Under the pieces are notes generated by a model. It did no database searches. It had not been told where the DNA came from and was given only the letters and a program-made list of their open reading frames with translations. Of a stretch of 13,590 nt of DNA, positions 1 to 6,742 are shown in pieces. The stretch is from Desulfuromonas sp. SDB (GTDB taxonomy: Bacteria; SDB-A). Positions within the stretch are counted from its first letter, which is position 1. Every line of letters begins with the position of its first letter. The position numbers and the translations under genes were made by a program. Location: NCBI GenBank assembly GCA_001412365.1, contig LKUE01000318.1, forward strand, positions 1 to 13,590, read 5' to 3'.

Positions 1-461
1 AAATATGCTTTATGCTTTTTTAGACCAATTATGCCCCATTCAACTTCTCCCCGGGACAGACCAATTTTTACATGTAAATTGAACTTACCGAATTTTGTGT
101 TAAATGTTTTATTTTCCTTAAACAATTTTTCAATTTTTTTGCTGCAAATAAATATACTTAGGTGATCACTACAATCAACAAATAGAGCGGTAAAAGCGTC
201 TCCGGCAAAAGAAGAAATAAAACCACCGTGAGCATAGACAGTGTCGATAACCGGATCGAAAACTTCATTAATAACCGAGGATAAAATTTCTGCTCCTTCT
301 TTACCCTTTTTCATCATTTTCTCGGTCATAGAGGTGAAACCGGATATATCCAAAAATAACGTAGATGCGTTAAAAGCTCCTGAATATATTTTCCGGTTTA
401 AATTTTCCTCAATAAAATTAGGGATTAAATTTTTTATATAGGTAGTTTGTTTGATTGCCAT
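1..461 (-). CDS. Class III adenylate/guanylate cyclase, N-terminal part (cut by window edge)
   Basis: The frame reads leftwards from an ATG at 461 and stays open to the window edge, giving about 153 residues. Near residues 33-40 it reads LFLDISGFTSM, the metal-binding aspartate segment of class III cyclase catalytic domains. This is followed by EILSSVINEVFDPVID and GGFISSFAGDAFTALF, which holds the second metal aspartate, and later by a VKIGLSRGEVEWG strand. The family makes cAMP or cGMP from ATP or GTP. The domain starts almost at the N-terminus, as in large soluble cyclases that carry a second cyclase domain or AAA/TPR regions downstream, but that part lies outside the window. Substrate choice cannot be read because the specificity residues are missing. 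No clear ribosome binding site precedes the ATG, so the start is only probable. Confidence 0.82.
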   Translation of the reverse strand, partial: MAIKQTTYIKNLIPNFIEENLNRKIYSGAFNASTLFLDISGFTSMTEKMMKKGKEGAEILSSVINEVFDPVIDTVYAHGGFISSFAGDAFTALFVDCSDHLSIFICSKKIEKLFKENKTFNTKFGKFNLHVKIGLSRGEVEWGIIGLKKHKAY

Positions 462-736
462 AATTTACTAATCAAAAAAATCATCGATATTAAAATACAA
501 CAGTATAGCTTATTCCATAAAGTTTATCTGTTATTTTTTTGAAAATTAGTATGGTGGTCAGTATTTTGTTATAAAAGTAATATTATCCCGGAGGAAGGTC
601 AATTTTCAATTTTTTCTTCATATCTGGCAGTTATCAGCATAGAAGATGCTGGATTAAGTATAGCTTAAAATTTTCTTCTGTTTAAGTCAATCCAATAATA
701 ATACTTACATTATTTTCTCTTACTATTAATTAAAGG
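462..736. other. Intergenic region upstream of the cyclase gene
   Basis: This AT-rich stretch lies between the cyclase start and the end of the flavoprotein gene. On the minus strand it holds a TATACT hexamer at 502-507 that could be a -10 box for the cyclase, but no convincing -35 lies at the right distance. No reading frame of note, and no T-tracted hairpin terminator for the upstream gene, was seen. Confidence 0.4.
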
Positions 737-1501
737 CTAATACTTAATTTTAATAAACAGTTTAACCATTAATTCCATACCCCAGCCGATTAAATGTTTG
801 AAAAAATTCATCTTCACCGGAATATGATAAGACTGATCTTTCAGCTTGGTGTAATGCTGATAATCTTTAGGTGAAATATCTTTGGTCACCTTGCTAGCCA
901 GGAAAACTTTTATCACTCTGAACTGAATTAACTGGTTGATTGAGGGGGACCATTTCTGACTGGTCAATTTTTTATAAAACTTCCGGGCTGCTTTTTCAAT
1001 CTTTTTATCATTTTCAATTTCCTCTTTTTTCTTATCGGGTGGAGTAACTATGCCCAAGGTGGTAGCTGATCTGATTCCCCACATGAAGGCAACCTCGGTC
1101 AAATATTTTAATACCTTCTTTAAATCCATAACTCCGGTAGTGGAGATCACCATGGCATGCTGATAATAAAGCTGGGGGCGGTGGCATAGAAAAGCCATGC
1201 GGTCAATGAAATTTTTCATCAGCGAGGTCACCTGGGAAACATATACCGGGGAAACAAATACAATGCCCTGAGAAGTCAGCATTTTTTCAGTTAGCATTTC
1301 CCGGTCATCCTTCAATGGACAATTTTCCTCTCCCCGGAAAAGGCACTGGTGACAGCCAATACAGGTTTTCAGATTTATTTCATTTAAAAAGAAATATTCA
1401 AAATTGAAATCACCTAATTTCTTTAGTTCTCTTTCAAATGCTTCAGTAAGAATAAAACTGTTTTTCTTCCGGGGACTGCCAAATATAACCACTATGTTCA
1501 T
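737..1501 (-). CDS. NADPH-dependent FMN reductase-like / iron-sulfur flavoprotein family protein
   Basis: This 254-residue protein begins with a beta strand and a phosphate-binding loop (MNIVVIFGSPRKKNS, residues 1-15) typical of flavodoxin-fold FMN reductases. Residues 78-101 (GIVFVSPVYVSQVTSLMKNF) are the second FMN-contacting segment with the SPVY motif. Between them sits C47-x2-C50-x2-C53-x7-C61, a compact cysteine cluster like that of iron-sulfur flavoproteins, so a [4Fe-4S] centre beside FMN is likely. Such proteins are soluble electron carriers or reductases in anaerobes; the physiological substrate is unknown. The C-terminal 100 residues are basic and not recognised. The ATG directly follows the stop of the GrpB-family gene (TAAATG), and the AGGAGAAG ribosome binding site lies inside that gene, so the two are translated from one message. 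Family assignment is firm, role is not. Confidence 0.85.
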   Translation of the reverse strand: MNIVVIFGSPRKKNSFILTEAFERELKKLGDFNFEYFFLNEINLKTCIGCHQCLFRGEENCPLKDDREMLTEKMLTSQGIVFVSPVYVSQVTSLMKNFIDRMAFLCHRPQLYYQHAMVISTTGVMDLKKVLKYLTEVAFMWGIRSATTLGIVTPPDKKKEEIENDKKIEKAARKFYKKLTSQKWSPSINQLIQFRVIKVFLASKVTKDISPKDYQHYTKLKDQSYHIPVKMNFFKHLIGWGMELMVKLFIKIKY

Positions 1502-2095
1502 TTAATTCTTCTCCTCATTTTTATCCTTTTGCATTTTTTCTTTTCTGGCTATTTCTGAAATACGTTTTATAAAATCAGTTTTAGCCTCGGTGTAACCATC
1601 CCGGTCATTTCTGTACTTCTTTGCCAGTTTAAGTTTTAATTCAGCATATTGTCCAGCTGCCTCCGGATGATCTCTTAAGTAATCCCTGAAATAAACCTCA
1701 TCCCAATCTCCCGGATAGCGGACATGGATATGAAATGCCTGCCCTTTAAAACCTTGCTCGGTGTAGCCCTTGACAAACATCATGTGAGGTGGGGGTTTAT
1801 CCGGTTGGGGAAGAAAATGATATTCCATGCTTCTTATTTTTTCAATAATATATTGATTATCTGCATTTACCGGTACTTCCAACAGGATATCAATGGTGGG
1901 TTTGCTGATCAAATGTTTTACCGCAGTACTGCCGATGTGTACAATTCTTACCACCTGGTTTTTCCCTAGCGCTTTTTCCAGGATTATCTTTTCTTTCCGG
2001 TAATCTTCACTCCAGTCGGGATTATGTTTGGTAAGAATAATTGGAAATAATTTACCCAGCTGTGGGGAGGTTAACTGCTCAAGTTTTTTATTCAT
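1502..2095 (-). CDS. GrpB family protein (UPF0157)
   Basis: The 197-residue product matches the GrpB/UPF0157 family along its whole length: an N-terminal region with LFPIILTKHNPDW, then HIGSTAVKHLISKPTIDILL at residues 53-72, which resembles the G-S...D core of nucleotidyltransferase folds, then HVRYPGDWDEVYFRDYLRDHP and the basic helix ending KTDFIKRI. The biochemical role of the family is not settled; some members are fused to dephospho-CoA kinase. I chose the ATG at 2095 because the family consensus starts here. A TTG 39 bases upstream at 2134 is in frame, but neither start has a good ribosome binding site. The start codon sits inside the loop of a perfect 15-bp inverted repeat (arms 2073-2087 and 2145-2159), which may affect translation. 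The stop abuts the start of the flavoprotein gene. Confidence 0.85.
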   Translation of the reverse strand: MNKKLEQLTSPQLGKLFPIILTKHNPDWSEDYRKEKIILEKALGKNQVVRIVHIGSTAVKHLISKPTIDILLEVPVNADNQYIIEKIRSMEYHFLPQPDKPPPHMMFVKGYTEQGFKGQAFHIHVRYPGDWDEVYFRDYLRDHPEAAGQYAELKLKLAKKYRNDRDGYTEAKTDFIKRISEIARKEKMQKDKNEEKN

Positions 2096-2159
2096 ACAAT
2101 TAAATAGATTCAATTTTTTAATTAAATTAACCAAACAATATCATAAAACTTGAGCAGTT
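2073..2159. repeat. Perfect 15-bp inverted repeat around the grpB-family start codon
   Basis: AACTGCTCAAGTTTT at 2073-2087 and AAAACTTGAGCAGTT at 2145-2159 are exact reverse complements separated by 57 bases. The left arm is coding (codons for K-L-E-Q-L of the GrpB-family protein) and the right arm is upstream of the gene. The start codon at 2093-2095 lies in the loop. Such a long perfect match is very unlikely by chance at this distance. It could be a long-range mRNA stem that hides the start, a protein-binding dyad, or the trace of a local duplication and inversion. Confidence 0.8.
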
Positions 2160-2200
2160 TTAATCAATATTCAAATTCTATAATTTCTTTTTCCTGATTT

Positions 2201-3367
2201 TCATTTTTCGGATAAGTCAACATCTCCTTCTGTATTTTCTAAAACGATTTCTAACAATCCATCCAGAATAGGAAAAGCGTTATCGGTATCGCTGTTGTAA
2301 AGGATTACCAAGGTAACATTATAATCCGCCAGATGTCCCAGAAAAGAACGATAACCGTAAATACTGCCAAAATGTCCCCAAGTCCTGCAACCTTTGACCA
2401 ATTGTGGATTAACTAACCCTACTCCTAATCCGTAATCTGAAAATAAGGGCTTATCCATTTCCTCCGGCTTAGGATGAACAAAGGTCAACATATCTTCCAG
2501 GGACGATTGCTCTAAAATATTGCCATTAAACAATTCATGCGCCCACACTGCAAAATCCATTGCCCGGGTATAGATGAGGATGCGGGACAATGAGGCTATC
2601 CAGTTCCTGGACCAGGAATCCACATCTTCAGGAACTCCATCTGAATCAACATCCACCCAGGGATGGGCAACTTCATATCCCTGGGGAACCGGTCTGGTAA
2701 AATCAAGCATCATTCCGTCAATTCCCAAAGGATCCAGTAAGCGTTTTTGAATTTGATCTGCTAAAGAAGAGTGGGTCACCGACTGTACAATCAAGCTGGC
2801 CAGCTGATATCCGGCTTGGGTGTAGTGAAAACCTTCCCCCGGAGTAAAATAAGGCTCTCCCCCCAGTTCAGTGAATATCTCCTGCATGGTCCAGCACTTT
2901 TCAAATTTTATTTCATGGTAAGGTTTGTTAAATGGACCATTTGGATGAGAAACCATATCATACAAACCGCAAGTATGATTTAACAGCTGTCTAATGGTAA
3001 TGGAACCATTTACATTGGGATAATCGGGTAAATACATACTAATCGGATCATCCAATGAAATTAAACCATCTTCACAAAGATCCAGAATTAAGGCAGCTGT
3101 AATTGTTTTACTGGCACTGGCCATATCAAATAGCATATCCGGATTTACCGGTTGTCCGGGATAAGATTCTCCGCTTACTCCAGCCCAAGGTTTGTAACCG
3201 GGAATAATTATAGCCACGGATACCCCTCTTACTCCGGTTAACTGGCAAGTGCTGTCCAGGACCGCTTGCAGATTATCAGCGTAAGGAAGCTCTGACTCTG
3301 CATAACCGGATAAACCAGACAATGCCCCCATCAATAGCAGAATCATTAGCAAATTATTTGCCTTCAT
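2201..3367 (-). CDS. Secreted serine hydrolase, beta-lactamase / D-Ala-D-Ala carboxypeptidase-like family
   Basis: The 388-residue protein has a hydrophobic signal peptide (about residues 4-22, with possible cleavage after GYA). The penicillin-binding-protein catalytic set follows: S84-A-S-K87 as the SxxK nucleophile motif, Y182-T-Q in place of YxN, and H332-F-G334 in place of KTG/HxG. This points to the broad class C beta-lactamase/esterase/DD-peptidase family acting outside the cytoplasm; the substrate cannot be assigned. A stretch D239-V-D-S-D-G-V-P-E-D resembles a calcium-binding DxDxDG loop between the second and third motifs. The ATG at 3367 is chosen over a GTG at 3406 because AAGGGGTG precedes it by a few bases and the signal peptide then starts correctly. 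A strong promoter lies upstream at 3457-3484, so the gene is probably transcribed on its own account. Confidence 0.88.
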   Translation of the reverse strand: MKANNLLMILLLMGALSGLSGYAESELPYADNLQAVLDSTCQLTGVRGVSVAIIIPGYKPWAGVSGESYPGQPVNPDMLFDMASASKTITAALILDLCEDGLISLDDPISMYLPDYPNVNGSITIRQLLNHTCGLYDMVSHPNGPFNKPYHEIKFEKCWTMQEIFTELGGEPYFTPGEGFHYTQAGYQLASLIVQSVTHSSLADQIQKRLLDPLGIDGMMLDFTRPVPQGYEVAHPWVDVDSDGVPEDVDSWSRNWIASLSRILIYTRAMDFAVWAHELFNGNILEQSSLEDMLTFVHPKPEEMDKPLFSDYGLGVGLVNPQLVKGCRTWGHFGSIYGYRSFLGHLADYNVTLVILYNSDTDNAFPILDGLLEIVLENTEGDVDLSEK

Positions 3368-3456
3368 TTCACACCCCTTTTCAATAATGTTAGTACTTCT
3401 AATCACACATTTTATAGAAAAGAATTAATCTATAATATATGTAACTATATACGTAT

Positions 3457-3484
3457 CTTATAACATAATAAAATTAAATGTCAA
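3457..3484 (-). promoter_or_regulatory. Sigma70-type promoter for the serine hydrolase gene
   Basis: On the minus strand a perfect TTGACA (3479-3484) is followed after 16 bases by TATAAG (3457-3462). The predicted transcript would start near 3450 and leave about 80 untranslated bases before the ATG at 3367. That leader is AT-rich and holds an ATACGTAT palindrome but no recognised riboswitch. Confidence 0.6.
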
Positions 3485-3518
3485 CTAATAATCTAAAAAA
3501 TATTGGGGAAATTTGCTT

Positions 3519-3791
3519 TTATTTTATCATTACCAGGTATATTCGTTTGTCATCAATAAAATCAATTTCGGTAAGATGATTGGTATCGGTAAGTTTAATT
3601 CCGTAATCTGCCATTAACTCCACCGCAGCATAGACAAAAGGTTCTTCCGGCCATTTTTCAACACCGTGTATATGAACTTTAAGATTTGATCTCCAAAGAA
3701 ATTCTGGATGACGATGTTTAAATATATTATAAATATGCCCCTGATCCCCTCCCCCTTCTATGTACAGATGCACTTCTTTTACTGATTCCAA
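3519..3791 (-). CDS. Short LMW protein-tyrosine-phosphatase-like protein lacking the catalytic P-loop (possibly degenerate)
   Basis: This 90-residue product is not a standard family member, but residues about 22-88 resemble low-molecular-weight tyrosine phosphatases. It has an IFKHRHPEF helix, HGVEKWPEEP at 42-51 where the family has an AGVxAWPGxP-like turn, then AAVELMADYGIKL, HLTEIDFIDD and a YLVMIK strand. Where active members carry the C-x5-R-S phosphate loop, this protein reads EGGGDQGH, shorter and without cysteine or arginine. It also stops after the LVM strand, about 60 residues short of a normal enzyme, so the catalytic Asp-Pro loop is missing too. Either it is a decayed gene or a non-catalytic offshoot. 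The start is a TTG with a GAGGT ribosome binding site nine bases upstream. It lies 50 bases after the broken 2H phosphoesterase gene, on the same strand. The family link is an inference from pattern alone. Confidence 0.5.
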   Translation of the reverse strand: MESVKEVHLYIEGGGDQGHIYNIFKHRHPEFLWRSNLKVHIHGVEKWPEEPFVYAAVELMADYGIKLTDTNHLTEIDFIDDKRIYLVMIK

Positions 3792-3841
3792 ATTAAAAAA
3801 ACCTCAAATAAACCGAACACTTTTGAAATTAACTGACTGTC

Positions 3842-4410
3842 TCATTGTTGCTTTTTACCAACCTTTAGAATTTTATAAGTAGTGAAAGTCCCTGCTTTAG
3901 TATCACCAGTAAAATATAACAATGCTAATTCCCGGGCAGTAAATTTCAGATTTACTGTCTTAGGTTCTAATTTTTCATAATAATCCTCACACATATCAAA
4001 TGGTTCCGCCTTATTCATCTCCACAGTCATGTGAAAATGATATTTTCCCCGTCATATGGAGAAGAAGGATCTTTAAATAATTTGTTTAACTCTTTATCAA
4101 TCTGGTAGTGTAATTTTCTCAATTTACTTATTCTTTTTACATTAAGAGCTAAAATTCCAAAATCACCCCACAAACTGTGGTAGAACTTGTCCAATTCGAT
4201 TTCCACTGGATTGATTTCAGCGGCAAGATAATTAAAGTAATTTTCCAATTTTTCCAAGTCTTCAAATTCAAATGGTTGTTTCAAGCTAACATGGGCGGGA
4301 AGAAGCGATGCAAAAAAACGGATGCTGTATTTCCGGTGAAGATCAAGAACAACTTTTCTTACAAAATTCTGGGTTCTGTAATCAGCCAAAAAGGCAATAG
4401 ATGCTTGCAT
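3842..4410 (-). pseudogene. 2'-5' RNA ligase family (2H phosphoesterase) gene with a -1 frameshift
   Basis: Two overlapping minus-strand frames (4410 to 4027, 127 residues, and 4030 to 3842) together encode one protein of about 189 residues. The first contains H40-V-S42, the first HxS/T catalytic motif of 2H phosphoesterases, and ends in PYDGENIIFT and a stop. In the other frame the bases just before the second part read Y-H-F-H-M-T-V-E-M, which supplies the second motif (H-M-T). Adding one base near 4042 restores PYDGENYHFHMTVEM. So a single base has been lost, either in the genome or in the sequencing or assembly. The first frame has a clear AAAAGGA ribosome binding site and an upstream promoter candidate, so it is still expressible, but the product would miss the second catalytic histidine. 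Intact family members hydrolyse or ligate 2',5' or cyclic phosphate bonds. Confidence 0.8.
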
Positions 4411-4670
4411 TTAAATTCCTTTTCAACTTTATTAATAATTATTAGTATTATTGATTATTTAGACAGAGTCAAGGCACTTTATATCAGGAAAATACTAATT
4501 TATTCAATATTATTTATGTTTAATTCCATAGGTAAAAATTTCACATATTTAAAAATTATTTTTTAATTATCATGCAATTAGCTTTTTATCAGATCTCTTT
4601 ACCTTTATCATTTTACACCGGACAGGTTCTTATTAGTTTTCCAACTTCCTTTATATTTCAGATGATTCAT
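4411..4670. other. AT-rich intergenic region
   Basis: This stretch separates the broken 2H phosphoesterase gene from the membrane-protein operon; both neighbours read leftwards. Its left end carries the candidate promoter described separately. The rest shows no convincing gene and no GC-rich hairpin with a T-tract. A plus-strand frame runs through it but has no ribosome binding site and overlaps the 2H gene in antisense. Confidence 0.5.
4445..4472 (-). promoter_or_regulatory. Candidate promoter for the 2H phosphoesterase gene
   Basis: On the minus strand TTGACT (4467-4472) is followed after 16 bases by TAATAC (4445-4450), about 35 bases before the ATG at 4410. The -35 is good and the -10 only fair. 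It would drive the frameshifted gene and probably the phosphatase-like gene behind it. Confidence 0.4.
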
Positions 4671-5129
4671 CTATTTATCAATCATCTTGGGTCTATAAAC
4701 AATCAACTGGTAAAAAATTAATATATCATAGATTATCTGAATAAATAGAAATAAATATAAAATAATCCATTCTCCAGTTACTTCCCAACCCAATCTAATT
4801 TCCCTGGCAATTTCATCTACCAAAGCTTTATCCCCCCAAAATAGAAAGATACATAAGATACTTAAAATTAATACTGCTTTATCCAATATCTTATTTTGAT
4901 TGGATTTTCTAAGCTTTATGTATCCATTAATAAAACTGACCAGGTTAAAGATTAAGATTAAACCAAATCCGACGATCATTAAAATTTCCACCCCGGATAA
5001 ATTCGCCTGATCAATGAAAACTTCTTGTTTAAAGAACCATATCCCCACTAGGATAAATAATATGGAAAAAAAAGATAATATACCTAAAAACAGCAAAGAA
5101 TAATGTCGTATTTTACCCTTATTATTCAT
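4671..5129 (-). CDS. Hypothetical four-helix integral membrane protein
   Basis: I do not recognise this 152-residue protein. Four hydrophobic segments are visible at about residues 11-33, 47-70, 83-98 and 120-145, joined by short charged loops (KLRKSNQNK at 72-80 and EIAREIRLGWE at 106-116). The charged N-terminus (NNKGKIRH) and the position of basic loops suggest that the N- and C-termini face the cytoplasm. No catalytic or ligand motif was seen. The start lies six bases after the stop of the toroid gene, and an AGAAG ribosome binding site overlaps that stop, so it is the last gene of a three-gene operon. Its job is probably tied to the preceding toroid protein, but nothing in the sequence says how. 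Confidence 0.75.
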   Translation of the reverse strand: MNNKGKIRHYSLLFLGILSFFSILFILVGIWFFKQEVFIDQANLSGVEILMIVGFGLILIFNLVSFINGYIKLRKSNQNKILDKAVLILSILCIFLFWGDKALVDEIAREIRLGWEVTGEWIILYLFLFIQIIYDILIFYQLIVYRPKMIDK

Positions 5130-5135
5130 TTTCTT

Positions 5136-6050
5136 CTAAGTTCTTTCAATTCTTCTGAATTCAGCTAAAATCTGGTAGTATTTTATAGTCAGTATTGCAG
5201 TCCAGTTCTTCTTTGATTTCTTCCAGTCATTTTCGTAAGTATTCCATTTCCAGTTAGGCTGCCATATTCCGTCTTCATTTTTATCCACCAGATAATTACA
5301 GTTTAGATCAACAAAATCTTCAATTTCACTAAATAGAGGGTGTATTTTTGACTGTATGAAATCAAATGGTCTGGGCACATAGTTATTCCATTTTTCAGGA
5401 TCCAAACATATTAGTTGTTTTATACCCTCCGATATTTTTTTTCTTATCTTTAACTGACCTTGATGAGATATTTGAGGATACATTCTAATATAACAGTACA
5501 GTTCATGTTCGGATTTGAATTTTTTTATATTTAATAAATACTCTACTGCAAAATCCAATATTTTCTCTAAATTTAAAACTTTGTACTTTCGATATTTAAA
5601 CAGTATCCCTAGTATTTCAGCAGAGGGATTTCCCCAGCTATGATCTATCACTGTACATTTTTCATTTAGATCATAATTCCACCAGGGAGCATGGGGATAA
5701 TCGTTAACTTCCTGAGGAACCGACCACCAACCCGGGCGGTTTTCATCAAATGACTTATCCAGGTAATTTACTGCTTTTTCAATTATCTCACTATCTCCAA
5801 CTTCCAGATCATTTAAGATCTGAAAGGCAATGGTAGTTGACATGGGAGAAGATAAAGGAAGCAGGAAATCCGGCTCCAATCCATGACCGAATCCCCCGTC
5901 TTCATTTTGATACTTCTTCAACTCCTCTAAAACATTACTAGAACTTCCATTGAAAAAATAATATCTAAATAAACATTTATACAAATCCTCACAATTTCCT
6001 TTAATGTACTGATAGGCTTGATCTAGATTATCTCTTTTAATTTTTTTCAT
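5136..6050 (-). CDS. Prenyltransferase/squalene-cyclase-like alpha/alpha-toroid protein of unknown function
   Basis: The 304-residue product has the look of an alpha/alpha toroid. Near its N-terminus YQNEDGGFGHGLEPDF (residues 47-62) resembles the glycine/aromatic turn between helices in terpene cyclases and prenyltransferase beta subunits, and near the C-terminus NEDGIWQPNW repeats the pattern. Many tryptophans lie in between (W108-W109, W123-W124, W139). The catalytic DxDD of squalene-hopene cyclases and the zinc ligands of prenyltransferases were not found, so enzymatic activity of those kinds is not supported. No signal peptide is visible, so it is likely cytoplasmic. It is sandwiched between two membrane-protein genes, one base after the first and six bases before the second. 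Similar uncharacterised proteins occur in low-GC Gram-positives (recalled, not searched). Confidence 0.7.
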   Translation of the reverse strand: MKKIKRDNLDQAYQYIKGNCEDLYKCLFRYYFFNGSSSNVLEELKKYQNEDGGFGHGLEPDFLLPLSSPMSTTIAFQILNDLEVGDSEIIEKAVNYLDKSFDENRPGWWSVPQEVNDYPHAPWWNYDLNEKCTVIDHSWGNPSAEILGILFKYRKYKVLNLEKILDFAVEYLLNIKKFKSEHELYCYIRMYPQISHQGQLKIRKKISEGIKQLICLDPEKWNNYVPRPFDFIQSKIHPLFSEIEDFVDLNCNYLVDKNEDGIWQPNWKWNTYENDWKKSKKNWTAILTIKYYQILAEFRRIERT

Positions 6051-6051
6051 T

Positions 6052-6279
6052 TTATTGATTGTTTTTCTTAAAACCTATTACTGTTCTAACTACTGCATGA
6101 AACAAAAAACCAATCCCAAGTATTACCAACAGCGGCTGTAAAAATCTTACAAACTGATCAGCAAATGAATCCGGAACCACCGAAATAATTGAAGTTAAAA
6201 ACAATAATATCAACGCCAGGACAAATAACATCCAGGGAACTAAAATACTTTTATCAACTTTCTTCACCTTTTTCTCCAT
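6052..6279 (-). CDS. Small two-helix membrane protein
   Basis: This 75-residue protein has a lysine-rich N-terminus (MEKKVKKVDKS) followed by two hydrophobic helices at about residues 12-35 and 47-66, and a basic tail (GFKKNNQ). The pattern predicts both ends in the cytoplasm and a short external loop (VPDSFADQFVR). I recognise no family. It is the first gene of a three-gene operon; the next start follows its stop after one base. Its ribosome binding site is weak (CAGG very close to the ATG), so an alternative start a few codons later cannot be excluded. The message would begin in the AT-rich stretch at 6290-6360. Confidence 0.65.
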   Translation of the reverse strand: MEKKVKKVDKSILVPWMLFVLALILLFLTSIISVVPDSFADQFVRFLQPLLVILGIGFLFHAVVRTVIGFKKNNQ

Positions 6280-6406
6280 ACCTGAAATTCAATTTTATTA
6301 AGTTTATTAATCTCCCTGTAATAATATTAATTTAATTTTAAAATATTATCATCTATCATCCGAATCTGTCTTCCCAATATTCACCTGCCCTGTAGCACCT
6401 GCCACA

Positions 6407-6471
6407 ATCCGCGTTCAATGCCTTAGGGGTGGAGTTGACTTCCTGTGTTTTACTGTGTTTATCCGTGGTTA
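6407..6471. repeat. 65-bp direct repeat, copy 1
   Basis: This block recurs at 6590-6654, offset by 183 bases, with a single difference (A at 6438, G at 6621). Its ends contain short near-repeats of about ten bases, CTGTGTTTTA, CTGTGTTTA and TCCGTGGTTA. That texture resembles a family of intergenic repeats built from TCCGTG/TCTGTG units that I recall from other anaerobe genomes; the link was not tested. It is richer in GC than its surroundings. Confidence 0.9.
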
Positions 6472-6518
6472 ACAGCTGTTTAAAAAAATAGTATTCCCCA
6501 ATCTTTTAAATCAATATT

Positions 6519-6550
6519 TGATGAAAGCATTTAAAAAAATGCTTTCATCA
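6519..6550. repeat. Perfect 14-bp-stem hairpin between the two direct repeats
   Basis: TGATGAAAGCATTT (6519-6532) pairs without error with AAATGCTTTCATCA (6537-6550) across a four-A loop. It lies centrally between the two 65-bp repeats. It lacks a GC-rich stem and a clear T-tract on either strand, so it is not a classical terminator. It may be part of a small mobile or repeat element, or a bidirectional transcript boundary. Confidence 0.85.
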
Positions 6551-6589
6551 TCTATATATTTTATCCGTAAATCCATTAAAATCCTGTCC

Positions 6590-6654
6590 ATCCGCGTTCA
6601 ATGCCTTAGGGGTGGAGTTGGCTTCCTGTGTTTTACTGTGTTTATCCGTGGTTA
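6590..6654. repeat. 65-bp direct repeat, copy 2
   Basis: This is the second copy of the block at 6407-6471, 64 of 65 bases identical. Just to its left (6561-6589) lie further fragments of the same texture (TTATCCGTAAATCC, ATCCTGTCC) that are not found before copy 1, so copy 2 may be the fuller version. It ends about 35 bases before the candidate promoter of the methionine region. Confidence 0.9.
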
Positions 6655-6689
6655 CAAAAATTAGGGGAGACAGGGTGGCAAAAAAACAC

Positions 6690-6717
6690 TTGTATTTTCA
6701 CCACAATATGATAAATA
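6690..6717 (+). promoter_or_regulatory. Candidate promoter for the short Met-rich frame and methionine operon
   Basis: TTGTAT at 6690-6695 is followed after 16 bases by TAAATA at 6712-6717, with an overlapping TATGAT at 6707. The match is moderate. It is the best candidate directly upstream of the strong ribosome binding site at 6731-6737. Confidence 0.35.
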
Positions 6718-6742
6718 AAACAAAATTAATAAGGAGGTTGTT

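Larger units (their letters stand above)
6280..6742. other. Divergent intergenic region with repeats and promoter candidates
   Basis: This is the only gene-free stretch above 300 bases. It separates the leftward membrane/toroid operon from the rightward methionine region. From left to right it holds an AT-rich block (6290-6360) suited to a leftward promoter, the first 65-bp repeat, a 10-bp palindrome AACAGCTGTT (6471-6480), a perfect hairpin (6519-6550), the second 65-bp repeat, and a candidate rightward promoter with a strong ribosome binding site. No tRNA or recognised riboswitch was found in it. Confidence 0.7.

Noticed and set aside
241-441. A 66-codon plus-strand frame
   Set aside because: It lies antisense to the cyclase domain and shows no family features or ribosome binding site.
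4177-4566. A 129-codon plus-strand frame
   Set aside because: It runs antisense to the 2H phosphoesterase gene, whose catalytic motifs are clear, has no ribosome binding site, and its tail is low-complexity AT-rich translation.
6519-6550. Rho-independent terminator
   Set aside because: The stem is AT-rich, no T-run follows on either strand, and the genes on both sides read away from it, so no transcript obviously needs to end here.
6407-6654. CRISPR-type array
   Set aside because: There are only two copies of a 65-bp unit, with a 118-base interval containing a hairpin, and no cas genes nearby.
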